Assembly: GCA_963761005.1 (NCBI GenBank)
Contig: CAVXFK010000026.1
Coordinates: 186,001 to 250,000, forward strand
Length of the DNA: 64,000 bases
Direction: 5' to 3'
From: DASWJZ01 sp963761005
GTDB lineage: Bacteria > Pseudomonadota > Alphaproteobacteria > Rhizobiales > Afifellaceae
Shown here: one piece after another, positions 50,921-60,386 of the stretch
Layout: every line of letters starts with the position of its first letter
How positions within the stretch are numbered: position 1 is the stretch's first letter
Notes under the pieces: model-generated
Seen by the model: only the letters and a program-made list of their open reading frames with translations
Told to the model about the DNA's origin: nothing
Databases searched by the model: none
Translations under genes and position numbers: made by a program

Positions 50921-52009
50921 ATGCCCTGGGTCGAGATGGCGGGGCTGAACAAGACCTTCGGCGCGCATACCGCGTTGCACGATTTCAATATCGCTATCGA
51001 GCGCGGCGAGTTGGTCTCGCTGCTCGGCCCTTCCGGATGCGGCAAGACGACGACGCTGCGCATCGTGGCAGGGTTCGAGACGCCGGATTCGGGCAAGGTG
51101 CGCATCGACGGCGAGAACATCCTGAACGCCGCGCCGCACCGCCGCCGCATGGGGATGGTCTTCCAGAACTATGCGCTCTTCCCGCATCTGACAGCCGAGG
51201 AGAACATCGCGTTCGGGATGCGCATCGCCGGGCGCAGCCGCGACGAGATCAAGCGCCGAGTGGACGAGCTGCTGACCCTCGTGAAGCTTCGGCGCATCGA
51301 TGCCAACAAGATGCCGCGGCAGATGAGCGGCGGCCAGCAGCAGCGCGTCGCCGTTGCGCGCGCGCTGGCGATCGATCCGCGAATGCTGCTGCTCGACGAG
51401 CCGCTGAGCGCGCTCGACGCGGTTGTCCGCGTCGGCTTGCGAGATCAGATCCGCGAAATCCAGACCTCGCTCGGCAAGACCACCATATTTGTCACCCACG
51501 ATCAGGAAGAGGCGCTCGCCATCTCAGACCGCATCGTCGTCATGCGTGACGGACAGATCGAACAGGTTGGGACGCCCGAAGAGATCTATGCGCAGCCGAA
51601 TTCGCGCTTCGTCGCCGGGTTCATCGGCAGGATGAACATTCTCGACGGTCGGGTCAGCGACTCGCATGAAGGCAGGGTGAGCTGCGGCGATCACCAGATA
51701 TTGGTTCCCGCCGAGACCACGGAACGCATGCACGTCGGCCAGGGCGTCACGCTGCTCGTGCGACCTGAGGCAATTTCGCTGAACGAGCCGGACAACGCTG
51801 CGGCGAAGAACGGCAACAACCTGATCGCCTCGATAGACGGCGTGACGTTTCTCGGCGTCGCCAAGCGCTTCGCCCTCAATGCACACGGGCAACCCTTCAT
51901 CGTCGACGTGCCGACGGCACAGGACAGGACGTTCCGGCGCGGCGATCGCGTTGCCCTGTCCTTCCAGCCGAACGCTTGCCGCGTGCTGGCGCCGGATCGG
52001 GCGGCCTGA
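50921..52009 (+). CDS. Pot-type ABC transporter ATPase
   Basis: 362-residue ATPase of the right importer: Walker A GPSGCGKTT, signature MSGGQQQRVAVARAL, Walker B MLLLDEPLSALD, then a TOBE-like domain. ATG 50921 (PWVEMAGLNKTFGAHTAL) is preferred; a GTG at 50897 adds eight residues. It follows the SDR gene by 33 bases and precedes the MBL hydrolase. Confidence 0.89.
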   Translation: MPWVEMAGLNKTFGAHTALHDFNIAIERGELVSLLGPSGCGKTTTLRIVAGFETPDSGKVRIDGENILNAAPHRRRMGMVFQNYALFPHLTAEENIAFGMRIAGRSRDEIKRRVDELLTLVKLRRIDANKMPRQMSGGQQQRVAVARALAIDPRMLLLDEPLSALDAVVRVGLRDQIREIQTSLGKTTIFVTHDQEEALAISDRIVVMRDGQIEQVGTPEEIYAQPNSRFVAGFIGRMNILDGRVSDSHEGRVSCGDHQILVPAETTERMHVGQGVTLLVRPEAISLNEPDNAAAKNGNNLIASIDGVTFLGVAKRFALNAHGQPFIVDVPTAQDRTFRRGDRVALSFQPNACRVLAPDRAA

Positions 52010-52033
52010 CATGGGCCGGCGGAGACAAAGCGC

Positions 52034-52795
52034 ATGAGTTCGGGCATGCAGCTCACGATTCTCGGCGCGGGCACGGCCGTTCCCGCGCCGCACCGCAGTT
52101 CGGCCGGCTACCTGCTAAGCTTCGGTGACCAAAGTCTGGTCTTCGACATGGGCGCCGGAACGCTCGCGCGGCTTGCCGCGGCGGGCGTCAGCTATCGCGA
52201 CCTCGACCATATCTTCATCAGCCACCTGCATCCCGACCATGTCCTCGACTTGGTGGGACTCCTGCAGGCGAACAACGCCACGCCCGGCTGGACGCGGACA
52301 AAACCGCTGGAGGTCGCCGGCTGCCGTGGGCTCCGCGGCTTCACCGACGCTATAATCGAGCTCTTCGACGGCATCGCGCCGGAACAGTACGTCTTGAACG
52401 TGACCGAACTCGACGTCGGGCGCCATCAACGTGACGACTGGACCCTGACGGTCGCGCTGACCGGCCACACAAGCAACAGCCTGGCGTTTCGCGTCGAGGC
52501 CGCCGGGCGCATCGTCGTCTACTCCGGAGACGCGACCGAGGTCCCCGAACTGACGACGCTGGCGCGTGGCGCAAATCTGTTCATCTGCGAGTGCGCCTTC
52601 CCGCAGGGCTACGAGACGGACGACCACATGACGGCCGATGCCGCCGGGCGTGTGGCGCAAGCGGCGGGTGCGAAGCGTCTTGTTCTGACCCACATTTACC
52701 CGACCACCGACGATGAAGCGATCGTCCGGCAGGCCGGCGCCTTCTACGAGGGGCCGATCGATGCCGCCGTCAATTCAATGGTCCTCACGGTGTGA
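52034..52795 (+). CDS. MBL-fold metallo-hydrolase
   Basis: 253-residue metallo-beta-lactamase-fold protein close to the RNase Z/AtsA-like group. Zinc ligands: HLHPDH (about residue 62), TGHTSNS, GDATE and the final LTHIYP. It has no signal peptide, so it acts in the cytosol. Encoded inside the right transport operon, it may open a lactone or split a phosphate/sulfate ester of the imported compound; this is inference from context. The stop overlaps the region of the next gene's start. Confidence 0.82.
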   Translation: MSSGMQLTILGAGTAVPAPHRSSAGYLLSFGDQSLVFDMGAGTLARLAAAGVSYRDLDHIFISHLHPDHVLDLVGLLQANNATPGWTRTKPLEVAGCRGLRGFTDAIIELFDGIAPEQYVLNVTELDVGRHQRDDWTLTVALTGHTSNSLAFRVEAAGRIVVYSGDATEVPELTTLARGANLFICECAFPQGYETDDHMTADAAGRVAQAAGAKRLVLTHIYPTTDDEAIVRQAGAFYEGPIDAAVNSMVLTV

Positions 52796-52806
52796 GGGAG
52801 GAGGCC

Positions 52807-53643
52807 GTGAAACGACCTCTTCGTCTCGCGTGGCTCGGGCTTGCGCCTTTCGCGCTCTTCGCCATCGCATTCGAAATCCTCCCCATGCTGATCCTCGCGC
52901 GCTCGAGCTTCATCGCCAACGGCAGTCTGTCGCTATCGAATTTCGCGCGGGCGCTCAGCCCACAGATGACGCACGCGTTCGGCAACAGCCTCTTCCTGTC
53001 GTTCTGCACCTCGTTCTTCGGGATCACGCTGGGGACCGTTGTCGCTTACGCCATCATCACGTCGCCGAGCGCCTCCGTCAGACACACATTGACGGCGCTC
53101 GCGGACGTCACCGCGAGCTTCGGCGGAGCGCCGCTTGCCTTCGCCTTCATCATCACGCTCGGCTCCACCGGTGTGGTGACGCTGCTGCTCCGCTCGATCG
53201 GCATCGACCTCTATCCGTCGTTTCGCATCTATTCGATCTCCGGTCTGATCATTGCCTACGTCTACTTTCAGATGCCTCTCGCCATCCTGCTCATCATCCC
53301 CTCGCTGCACGGTCTACAGAAGGAGTGGCGCGAAGCGGCGACGAGCCTCGGGGCAGCACCCCGCCAGTACTGGACGCGCGTGGCGCTGCCGATCCTCACG
53401 CCGAGTCTCCTGAGCAGCTTCTTTCTGCTCTTTGCCAATGCGTTCGGCGCCTACGCGACAGCGTGGACGCTGACCGGAGCGGGCGTGAACCTGGTCACCG
53501 TCCAGATCGCGGCCGTCATCCGCGGCGAGGTTCAGCTCGATCCGGCCCTCGCCGACGCTCTCGCCATGCTCTCGCTCGGCATCATGGTGATCTCAGTGGT
53601 CGCCTACCGCGTGTTGGCAAAGCGATCGGGGATACGGATATGA
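52807..53643 (+). CDS. Pot-type ABC transporter permease (first)
   Basis: 278-residue six-helix permease (RLAWLGLAPFALFAIAFEIL at the N-terminus; EAA loop EAATSLGAAPRQYWTRVALP). GTG 52807 is chosen for GGGAGG 5 bases before it; GTG 52792 is an alternative in the same frame. The stop overlaps the next permease by ATGA. Confidence 0.86.
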   Translation: MKRPLRLAWLGLAPFALFAIAFEILPMLILARSSFIANGSLSLSNFARALSPQMTHAFGNSLFLSFCTSFFGITLGTVVAYAIITSPSASVRHTLTALADVTASFGGAPLAFAFIITLGSTGVVTLLLRSIGIDLYPSFRIYSISGLIIAYVYFQMPLAILLIIPSLHGLQKEWREAATSLGAAPRQYWTRVALPILTPSLLSSFFLLFANAFGAYATAWTLTGAGVNLVTVQIAAVIRGEVQLDPALADALAMLSLGIMVISVVAYRVLAKRSGIRI

Positions 53644-54521
53644 GTGTCCAGTCGACGCGGACAACACGCACGCTCGGGCCGTGGCCAAAATGGCTCTCCT
53701 GGCGAGGCGTCGTGCTCGTGCTGTTCGTATTGTTCATGATCGTCCCAGTGATCGCCACCGCGATGTTCTCGGTCGCGATCCGCTGGGATCGCACGATATG
53801 GCCCGAGGGCTTCACCTTCGCCTGGTGGATCAAGGTCACGTCGCGTTTGGCCTTTCAGCGCTCTCTCTACAATTCCTTCTACGTTGCAGCGGTCACCGTC
53901 GTCATCTCGGTGGCGCTGATGACGCCGACCGCCTATCTCGCCAACACGAAGGTGCCGCGCGCCAAGGTGTGGCTCGACCTGCTTTCCATGGTGCCGTTCG
54001 GCATGCCGGGCGTCGTGCTCGCGCTCGGTCTTTTGCAGCTTTACTCGCGTGTGCCGTTACCGCTGGTCAACACCGCCAACATCCTGATCGCCTCATACCT
54101 GGTACTGACCCTTCCGTTCATGTACCGCGCGGTCATGAACGCGCTGGAGAGCATTGATGCGCACACCCTGCGCGAAGCCGCGCAGAGCCTGGGCGCCAAT
54201 CCGTGGTTGGTCTTCCTGCGCGTGATCCTTCCCAACGTGCTGCCCGGAGTCGTCAACGGCAGCCTGCTCGTTTTCTCCACGGTCTTTGCAGAGTTCACCC
54301 TGGCGAATCTGCTGATCGGCACGCGCTTCAAGACGTTTCCTCTCTACCTCGTCGAATTCACACGCTTCGACGCCCGGCAGGCAAGTGCGCTCGCGGTGAT
54401 CAGCTTTCTCGTCGCCTGGATCGTGTCGCTCGCGATCCTCTTGGTCACGGCGCGCAGGTCGCGCGCCACCAAGTCTGACGAAGCAGAGCGGGAAGGACAA
54501 TTCGTGCATGAGGCCACGTAG
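53640..54521 (+). CDS. Pot-type ABC transporter permease (second)
   Basis: 293-residue permease, six helices (GVVLVLFVLFMIVPVIATAM first; EAA loop REAAQSLGANPWLVFLRVILP). The start ATG 53640 overlaps the stop of the first permease; the frame is open further upstream, but that part is a shadow. Together they form the channel of the right importer. Confidence 0.86.
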   Translation: MSVQSTRTTRTLGPWPKWLSWRGVVLVLFVLFMIVPVIATAMFSVAIRWDRTIWPEGFTFAWWIKVTSRLAFQRSLYNSFYVAAVTVVISVALMTPTAYLANTKVPRAKVWLDLLSMVPFGMPGVVLALGLLQLYSRVPLPLVNTANILIASYLVLTLPFMYRAVMNALESIDAHTLREAAQSLGANPWLVFLRVILPNVLPGVVNGSLLVFSTVFAEFTLANLLIGTRFKTFPLYLVEFTRFDARQASALAVISFLVAWIVSLAILLVTARRSRATKSDEAEREGQFVHEAT

Positions 54522-54577
54522 AGCAACGGCGGTCGGCGGCCGCCAAACATCCACTGTACAACGATAAGGAGAGGGAT

Positions 54578-55639
54578 ATGTCTTCTAAGCGACTATGGAA
54601 CGTGACGATCGCGGTGCCGATCGTGGCCGGCTTGACGATGGTGCTTTCGCCGGCCCTGGCGCAAAGCATGGATCAGATCGCTGCGGACGCGGCCAAGGAA
54701 GGCCAGCTCGTCAGCTACGGGATGTCCGACGACTGGGTCAACTTGGGGGCGATCTTCGATGCCATCGAAGGCAAGTACAAGGTGGCCCACACTGACACCG
54801 ACATGACGTCGGCCGAGGAAATCACCCACCTCATGGCCGAGAAGAACGCGCCGGTGATGGACATGGCCGATATCGGCTACGACTTCCTCGGGCGTCTGCT
54901 CGACAATAACCTTGCGGCTTCGTTCAAGAACTCATCTTGGGACTCGATTCCCGCGGACCGCAAGGATCCCGACGGCCGCTGGGCGTCGGCCTACTGGGGG
55001 GCGATCTCCATCCTGGTCAATACTGACGTCGTGAAGACGATGCCGGCCACTTGGAACGACCTGCTCAAGCCCGAATACAACGACATGGTCTGCAGCCGAG
55101 ATCCGCGCGTCTCGACCTATGCAACAGCCTCTGTGCTTGCGGCGGCCTACGCCAATGGCGGCGGCGAGGACAACGTCCAGCCGGGTCTCGATTGGTTCAA
55201 GAAGCTCCGTGATACCGGCAATCTTCGCCAGGGCGTCGTGCTTAACGTCGCTTCGGTGCAGAAGGGCGAATGCCCGATTTCCCTGGTTTACGACTTCGAC
55301 GGGCTCGCCAAGCGCGATTCCACCGGCCTGCCGCTCAAGGTGATTATCCCGCAGGATGGCACTGTGGGGATGATCTTCGCGCAGTATTTGAGCGCCACGG
55401 CGCCGCACCCGAATGCCGCCAGGGCAGCGCTTGATTTCCTCTATTCGGATCAGGGGCAGATCATGCTGGCGGAGGGGCACGCTCATCCCACACGCGATGT
55501 TGCGCTACCCGATGACGTCAAGGCCAAGATTGTGCCTGCCAGCGAATTCAAGAACCTGCATTTTCCGAGCAGCTTGAAGTCGTACTCGGCGGCCATCAAG
55601 AACATCGTCGACGGTTGGAATGCCGTCGTCGGCAACTGA
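54578..55639 (+). CDS. Periplasmic binding protein of the right ABC importer
   Basis: 353-residue extracellular solute-binding protein with signal peptide (VTIAVPIVAGLTMVLSPALAQS). It reads AAKEGQLVSYGMSDDWVN at the mature start, which is the pattern of the Fe3+/thiamine/2-aminoethylphosphonate binder group rather than polyamine binders. AAGGAGAGG precedes ATG 54578. The left importer's binding protein is clearly different in sequence, so the ligands may differ. Confidence 0.86.
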   Translation: MSSKRLWNVTIAVPIVAGLTMVLSPALAQSMDQIAADAAKEGQLVSYGMSDDWVNLGAIFDAIEGKYKVAHTDTDMTSAEEITHLMAEKNAPVMDMADIGYDFLGRLLDNNLAASFKNSSWDSIPADRKDPDGRWASAYWGAISILVNTDVVKTMPATWNDLLKPEYNDMVCSRDPRVSTYATASVLAAAYANGGGEDNVQPGLDWFKKLRDTGNLRQGVVLNVASVQKGECPISLVYDFDGLAKRDSTGLPLKVIIPQDGTVGMIFAQYLSATAPHPNAARAALDFLYSDQGQIMLAEGHAHPTRDVALPDDVKAKIVPASEFKNLHFPSSLKSYSAAIKNIVDGWNAVVGN

Positions 55640-55656
55640 CGAAGGCGGCGAGCATG

Positions 55657-55691
55657 CCCCGGAGCATCTGGCAAGGTCGGATGCTCCGGGG
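55657..55691 (+). terminator. Hairpin terminator/attenuator between binding protein and IMPase genes
   Basis: Perfect 11-base stem CCCCGGAGCAT/ATGCTCCGGGG with a 13-base loop followed by TCTTTGCG. It is 18 bases behind the binding-protein stop and directly before the ribosome site of the IMPase gene, so it may lower IMPase expression or stabilise the upstream message. Confidence 0.65.
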
Positions 55692-55710
55692 TCTTTGCGA
55701 GGACGGGGCC

Positions 55711-56493
55711 GTGAACCACGACGAAATCAAGCGGCGTTCCGCCTTCGCCCGGCAGATTGCACGCGAGGCCGGAGAGATCGCCAAGCGGTACTTTCACACC
55801 CCTGAGCTACTCGACGTCAGGGAGAAAGGTCGTTGCGATCTGGTAACGCAGGCTGACCTCGAAGTGGACCGGTTCATCGTCACCAGGTTGAGTGAGATAT
55901 TTCCGACCGACGGCGTTCTGACCGAGGAGTCGGGGGGCAGTATGGCATCCCGGCTGTGGGTGATCGATCCGATCGACGGGACGCAGAATTTCGCACGCGG
56001 CATTGCCCATTTCGCCATCTCGATTGCATTCCACGCCGACGGGCGAACCGAGATCGGCGTCGTCTACGATCCGATCGCCGAAGAAATGTTCGTCGCCGTC
56101 CGCGGGCGCGGTGCCTTTTTGAACGATCAACCGCTCCGAATTCGCGATGACGGCCGCGCCAAGAGCCGGTTGATCGAGGTGGGCTATTCTTCCGTCCAAC
56201 CGATCGAGGATTACTTGCAGCTTGTCGGTGCGCTGGTGCGCTCCGGTCACGGAATCGTCCAGGGCGGATCGGCGGCGCTCGGTCTGGCGCGTGTCGCAAG
56301 CGCTCGCGTCGACGGCTATTGCGAGCTGTTCCTGAATTCGTGGGATATCCTTGCCGGAATCCTGCTGGTGGAGGAGGCCGGCGGATGGGCAAATGACTTC
56401 GTTGGCAATGGAGGGATCGAGCACGGCGGCGCCGTGCTTGCCTGCGCGCCGCAGCTTGCGGGGCTGCTAAGAAACGTCACCGGAATTGCATGA
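55711..56493 (+). CDS. Inositol monophosphatase family protein
   Basis: 260-residue Mg-dependent sugar-phosphate phosphatase. Motif 1 is WVIDPIDGTQNFARG with upstream EE (TEESGG), motif 2 is WDILAGILLVEEAGG; both metal sites are complete. GTG 55711 (VNHDEIKRRSAFARQI) is chosen; an ATG at 55615 would start inside the preceding gene. Its position at the end of the right operon suggests the imported compound or an intermediate is phosphorylated. Confidence 0.86.
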   Translation: MNHDEIKRRSAFARQIAREAGEIAKRYFHTPELLDVREKGRCDLVTQADLEVDRFIVTRLSEIFPTDGVLTEESGGSMASRLWVIDPIDGTQNFARGIAHFAISIAFHADGRTEIGVVYDPIAEEMFVAVRGRGAFLNDQPLRIRDDGRAKSRLIEVGYSSVQPIEDYLQLVGALVRSGHGIVQGGSAALGLARVASARVDGYCELFLNSWDILAGILLVEEAGGWANDFVGNGGIEHGGAVLACAPQLAGLLRNVTGIA

Positions 56494-56632
56494 AGTGCGG
56501 GCGCCATCGGAACAAACATGGTCGAACCGAACACGAGCATTGTTCACGATTTCCGAATTTGGGGTCTCTTTGAGTCGAACGCGCCGCACACTCTGGACGA
56601 AACGTATCAGCGGCTGAGGCTCTCGAATGGCC

Positions 56633-59154
56633 CTATCCGGTTCGTTCTCTCCGCGCGACGCTGAAGAAAGTCGCGGCAACCAGGGTGACTGCGCCCAAAA
56701 CAGTCAAATGGAGTGCGGAATCCTGGTTGATGAAGGAGGATGCGCTCGACAGCGACTGCACCAGGGCCGCGCCCATCAAGACGGACAGGACCGAGCCGCG
56801 CCCGCCTGCAATTCTGGTGCCCCCGAGCACGACGGCGGTGATGCTCATCAGCGTGTAGTCGATTCCGGTAGCAGGCGAACCGATGCCGACTTGCCCCGCC
56901 AAAATCAGCCCGCCGATCCCGGTCAGCAACCCTGACAGAGTGAAGGCCAGCAAGATATGCCGGTTGGCACTGATGCCGACGCGCGTCGCGGCGAGCGGAT
57001 TGGACCCCACGGCGCGCAGCCGCCGGCCCAGGCCGGGTGCGGAACAGGCCGAATTCGAACACCGCTACGATGACCACGATCGCCAGGAAACAGGCCGGCA
57101 CCGCGGCGAAGCTCCATTGCGTCACGTCGGAGATGTAGTCCGTAATCGCGCCGCCCGCCTGCGGCCGCAGGACGAGCGACATGCCTTGCAGGCCGATGAA
57201 TGTGGCCAGCGTCACCACGATCGCCGGTATGTTGAGCCAGGTGACCAGCCAGCCCTGAAACAGGCCGAACCCCGCCGTGATCGCCAAGATCAGCGTCGCA
57301 CCCCAGAGAGCCTCACCTGGCCCGGCGCCGTCGGGCGTCAGGAACGATGCGAGCACGACGACGAATCCGGCCAAAGCGCCGACCGAGAGGTCGATCCGGC
57401 CGACCAGGATGGTGCCCAATTGGGCGATCGAGATGAAAGCCAGGATCGCGAGGAAGGTCAGCATGGTCCCGATATTGAAGGCCGAGAGGAAATACTCGCT
57501 AATCGAATTGGTGCCGAGGAGCACGATGGCGGTCAGCACACTCAGCACCGCTGCGGGAAACCGGTCGGCTGCCATGACGCGGCGCCAGGGTTCTTCTTCT
57601 CCCTTCCTGGTGCGGGCCGGGCCACCTTCGCGCGCCACCGTGGCGGTCATGTTCGCCTCGGTAATGGCTTCGTCGGTGAGGGTCTCGCCTTCAAGCTCTT
57701 TCACGATCTGCCCGCGCGCGAACACAACAACCCGGTCGCACAGGCCCTCAAGCTCGATGCCGTCAGACGACGACACCACCACAGCGACGCCGCTGTAGGC
57801 GAGTTCGCGCAAGCGTTCGTAGATCTCCGGTACGCGCGCCGACATCGACACCCTTGGTGGGCTCGTCGATCAGGATAACCTCAGGCTTGCCGGCAATTTC
57901 GCGTCCGATCAGCGTCTTCTGCTGGTTGCCGCCGGAAAGTTCCGCGGCCGTAGTGTCGTCGTGCTCTTTGATGCGGTACCCGGTGTATATGCCGAGCCTG
58001 TCCATCACTTCCCTGGTCAAAGTGCGGTCGCGCTTCCGGTCGATCACCCCAGCGGTCGAAATGCGGTCGAGCGCGCCGATACCGATGTTCTCGCGCAGCC
58101 GTAGCGTCAGAAACAGTCCTTCTTCATGGCGGTCGTCGGTGACGAACCCGATGCCGGCGCGGCGCGCCGCCGCGGCGGTGTCGCCCTCGACAGCTTTGCC
58201 CTTGATGCGCACCGATCCGGCGGTGCGCCGTTCCAGTCCGGCGACGGTGCGCAAGAACTCGCGCTGGCCCTCGCCTTCGATGCCGGTCACGCCGACGATC
58301 TCGCCGGCATGCGCCCTGAAGCTGACATTCGCAAAGCCGGACCCCGCGAGATTCTCGACCTCAAGGACGATTTCGCCCGCCCCCTTTGCCTTGTCCGGAA
58401 ACACCTGTCCGAGCGGACGGCCCGCGATCATCGTGATGATCTGATCGGTGGTAATTCGCGCCGCCGGGCGGCTGTCGATGACCTTGCCGTCGCGCAATAC
58501 GGTGATGTGATCGGCGATCTGCTCGATCTCGCGCAGCCGGTGCGAGACGTAGACGATCGCGACTCCTTCCTCGCGCAGCCGATTGATGAGTTCGAAAAGC
58601 TTGACGATGTCGGCTTGCTGGAACGGCTCTGTCGGCTCGTCGAGAAACAGCACTTTGGGTTTCGACGCGATCGCTCCGGCGATCTCGATGATGTGAAATT
58701 GCGCCAGCGTCAGGTCGCGGACCCGGACGTCGAGCGACATGGCGTGCTGTTCGGATCCCACGACCGCAAGCAACCGCTCCGCTTCCGCCCGGCCGCCGGG
58801 GCCGGCGAGCGCCGGCGCCGCAAGCTGGAGATTTTCGAAAACCGTCATTTCCTCGGCCAGCTCGGGGTGCTGGAAGGTCACCGCCACGCCGGCCCGGTGC
58901 AGTTTCTTGGCGTTGGGTCTCTTGATTTCCTTGCCGGCCACGCGAATGACCGCAAAGTCGGGTGGCACGGCGCCGGCGGCGATGCCGATGAGCGTGGATT
59001 TTCCCGCGCCGTTCTCACCGACGACGGCGTGCACCTGGCCGCGCCGGATGCTGAGGCTGACGGCCTTAAGCGCCTCCACGGGGCCGTAATACTTTGTCGC
59101 CCCCACGATCCCCATGACCGGGGCGCCCAGCAGATTCCGTTTTCCGGCGCTCAT
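56633..59154 (-). pseudogene. CUT2 ABC ATPase-permease fusion with two frameshifts
   Basis: One open run joins an RbsA-like double ATPase to an RbsC-like permease. ATPase part: Walker A GENGAGKST, domain-1 LFLDEPTEPF, domain-2 LSGGNQQKTLIGREI, ILIDEPTKGVDVGAR. At about 57838 the frame changes (GC lost in CGGCGCGCGTA), continuing VPEIYERLRELAYSGVAVVV, then without a stop into the permease (LFQGWLVTWLNIPAIVVTLA). At about 57030 it changes again; VGISANRHILLAFTLSG and VLGGTRIAGGRGSVLSVL follow. Repaired length is about 840 residues. ATG 59154 overlaps the upstream permease stop by ATGA. Confidence 0.8.
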
Positions 59155-60362
59155 TCTGTGATTTCGAGTCGCTTCTTCAGTCGAAGGTAGGCGGCGCGCC
59201 ACCGCCACCTGACCTCGGGCGCGACGTCCAGCAATTTCGATAGTCCCAGCCGTGTCACGGTTCGCGTAAAGGTCGTTCGAATCCGAAACTCGACATCAGG
59301 CGAGGTGACCCAAAATTTGAAGCGGATCCATTCGAAGCGAATGCGCCGGCCCACTTCGACAATGCCGACGCTGGCGATGATGATGATGGCCTGAACGATA
59401 TTCTGGGCTGATGTCTCGAAGCCGACGGCGAGCACGAGCTGGCCGAGATAGGTGAGGAAAAGCGCGCCGACAATGGTTGCGGTGACACTGCCGCGCAAGC
59501 CGCCGCCGATGGGATTGCCGCCGACCACCACCGCCGCGACAGTCGCCAGCAGATAGGGCATGCCACTGAACACGGTCGGCGACAGCACATAGCCCGCCAG
59601 CAACACGCCCGCCGCAGCATAGCAAAAGCCGGCAAGCGCGTAGGTCGCGACGCGATACACGTCGAGCGGGATACCGACGGTAAGCGCCGCATCCGGATTG
59701 ACGCTGGTCGCGATGAAACGCCGTCCGAGGGTCGTTTTATCAAGGAGAAAGATTGCGATCGCGGCGATGACGATCAAGACGTACACGGTCAACGGGATTT
59801 CGAGGAACTTGCCGACGCCGAACTTGTTGAGCGGCGGCGGCGCTTGCTGCGAGAACCCCCTGGTGACGTGCATGGTGATCCCCAGCATCAGCGAATTCAT
59901 GCCGATGGTGGTGACCAGCGAATTGACGCGGAGCAGTGCAACCAGCGTGCCGTTTACCGCGCCGACCCCAAGTCCCATCGCCAGTGCGAGCGCAACGTAG
60001 GCCAGCGTCTCGGGGACGCCGGCCTCCGAACTCGGCAGTGCCGAAACGATAACTGCCGCAAACGACATGATGCCGGCGACCGCCAGGTCGAGTCCGCGCT
60101 GCTGGATCACCAGATGCTGGCCGATCGACGCGACCGCCAGGACCGCGAAGAACGGCAGCATCAGCTGCAGCGCGCTGACCGAGACGGTGCTGGGCGCAAC
60201 GATGCCGCCGCACACGAGCAGCGCGACCGTGGCAACCGTCACGATCAGCAGCCGGTGCAGCGGCTTTTTTCGCCCCTTGTACTCGCGCCTCGTCCAAGCG
60301 CGCTCCGGCCGCCGCCGTTCCGATTGCGGATCGGCCGCACCCGCCCCCCTAGGTGGTATCAT
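59151..60362 (-). CDS. CUT2 ABC transporter permease
   Basis: 403-residue RbsC-family permease with an unusually long basic N-terminus (about 35 residues) and a long C-terminal extension (about 60 residues: RFEWIRFKFWVTSPDVEF onward). Core marks: QRGLDLAVAGIMSFAAVIVS and VVVGGNPIGGGLRGSVTATI. It lies between the binding protein (25 bases) and the ATPase-permease fusion (ATGA). With the fusion it gives a heteromeric channel. Confidence 0.86.
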   Translation of the reverse strand: MIPPRGAGAADPQSERRRPERAWTRREYKGRKKPLHRLLIVTVATVALLVCGGIVAPSTVSVSALQLMLPFFAVLAVASIGQHLVIQQRGLDLAVAGIMSFAAVIVSALPSSEAGVPETLAYVALALAMGLGVGAVNGTLVALLRVNSLVTTIGMNSLMLGITMHVTRGFSQQAPPPLNKFGVGKFLEIPLTVYVLIVIAAIAIFLLDKTTLGRRFIATSVNPDAALTVGIPLDVYRVATYALAGFCYAAAGVLLAGYVLSPTVFSGMPYLLATVAAVVVGGNPIGGGLRGSVTATIVGALFLTYLGQLVLAVGFETSAQNIVQAIIIIASVGIVEVGRRIRFEWIRFKFWVTSPDVEFRIRTTFTRTVTRLGLSKLLDVAPEVRWRWRAAYLRLKKRLEITE

Positions 60363-60386
60363 CGCAGCAGCAGCCGAAAACGGAAG

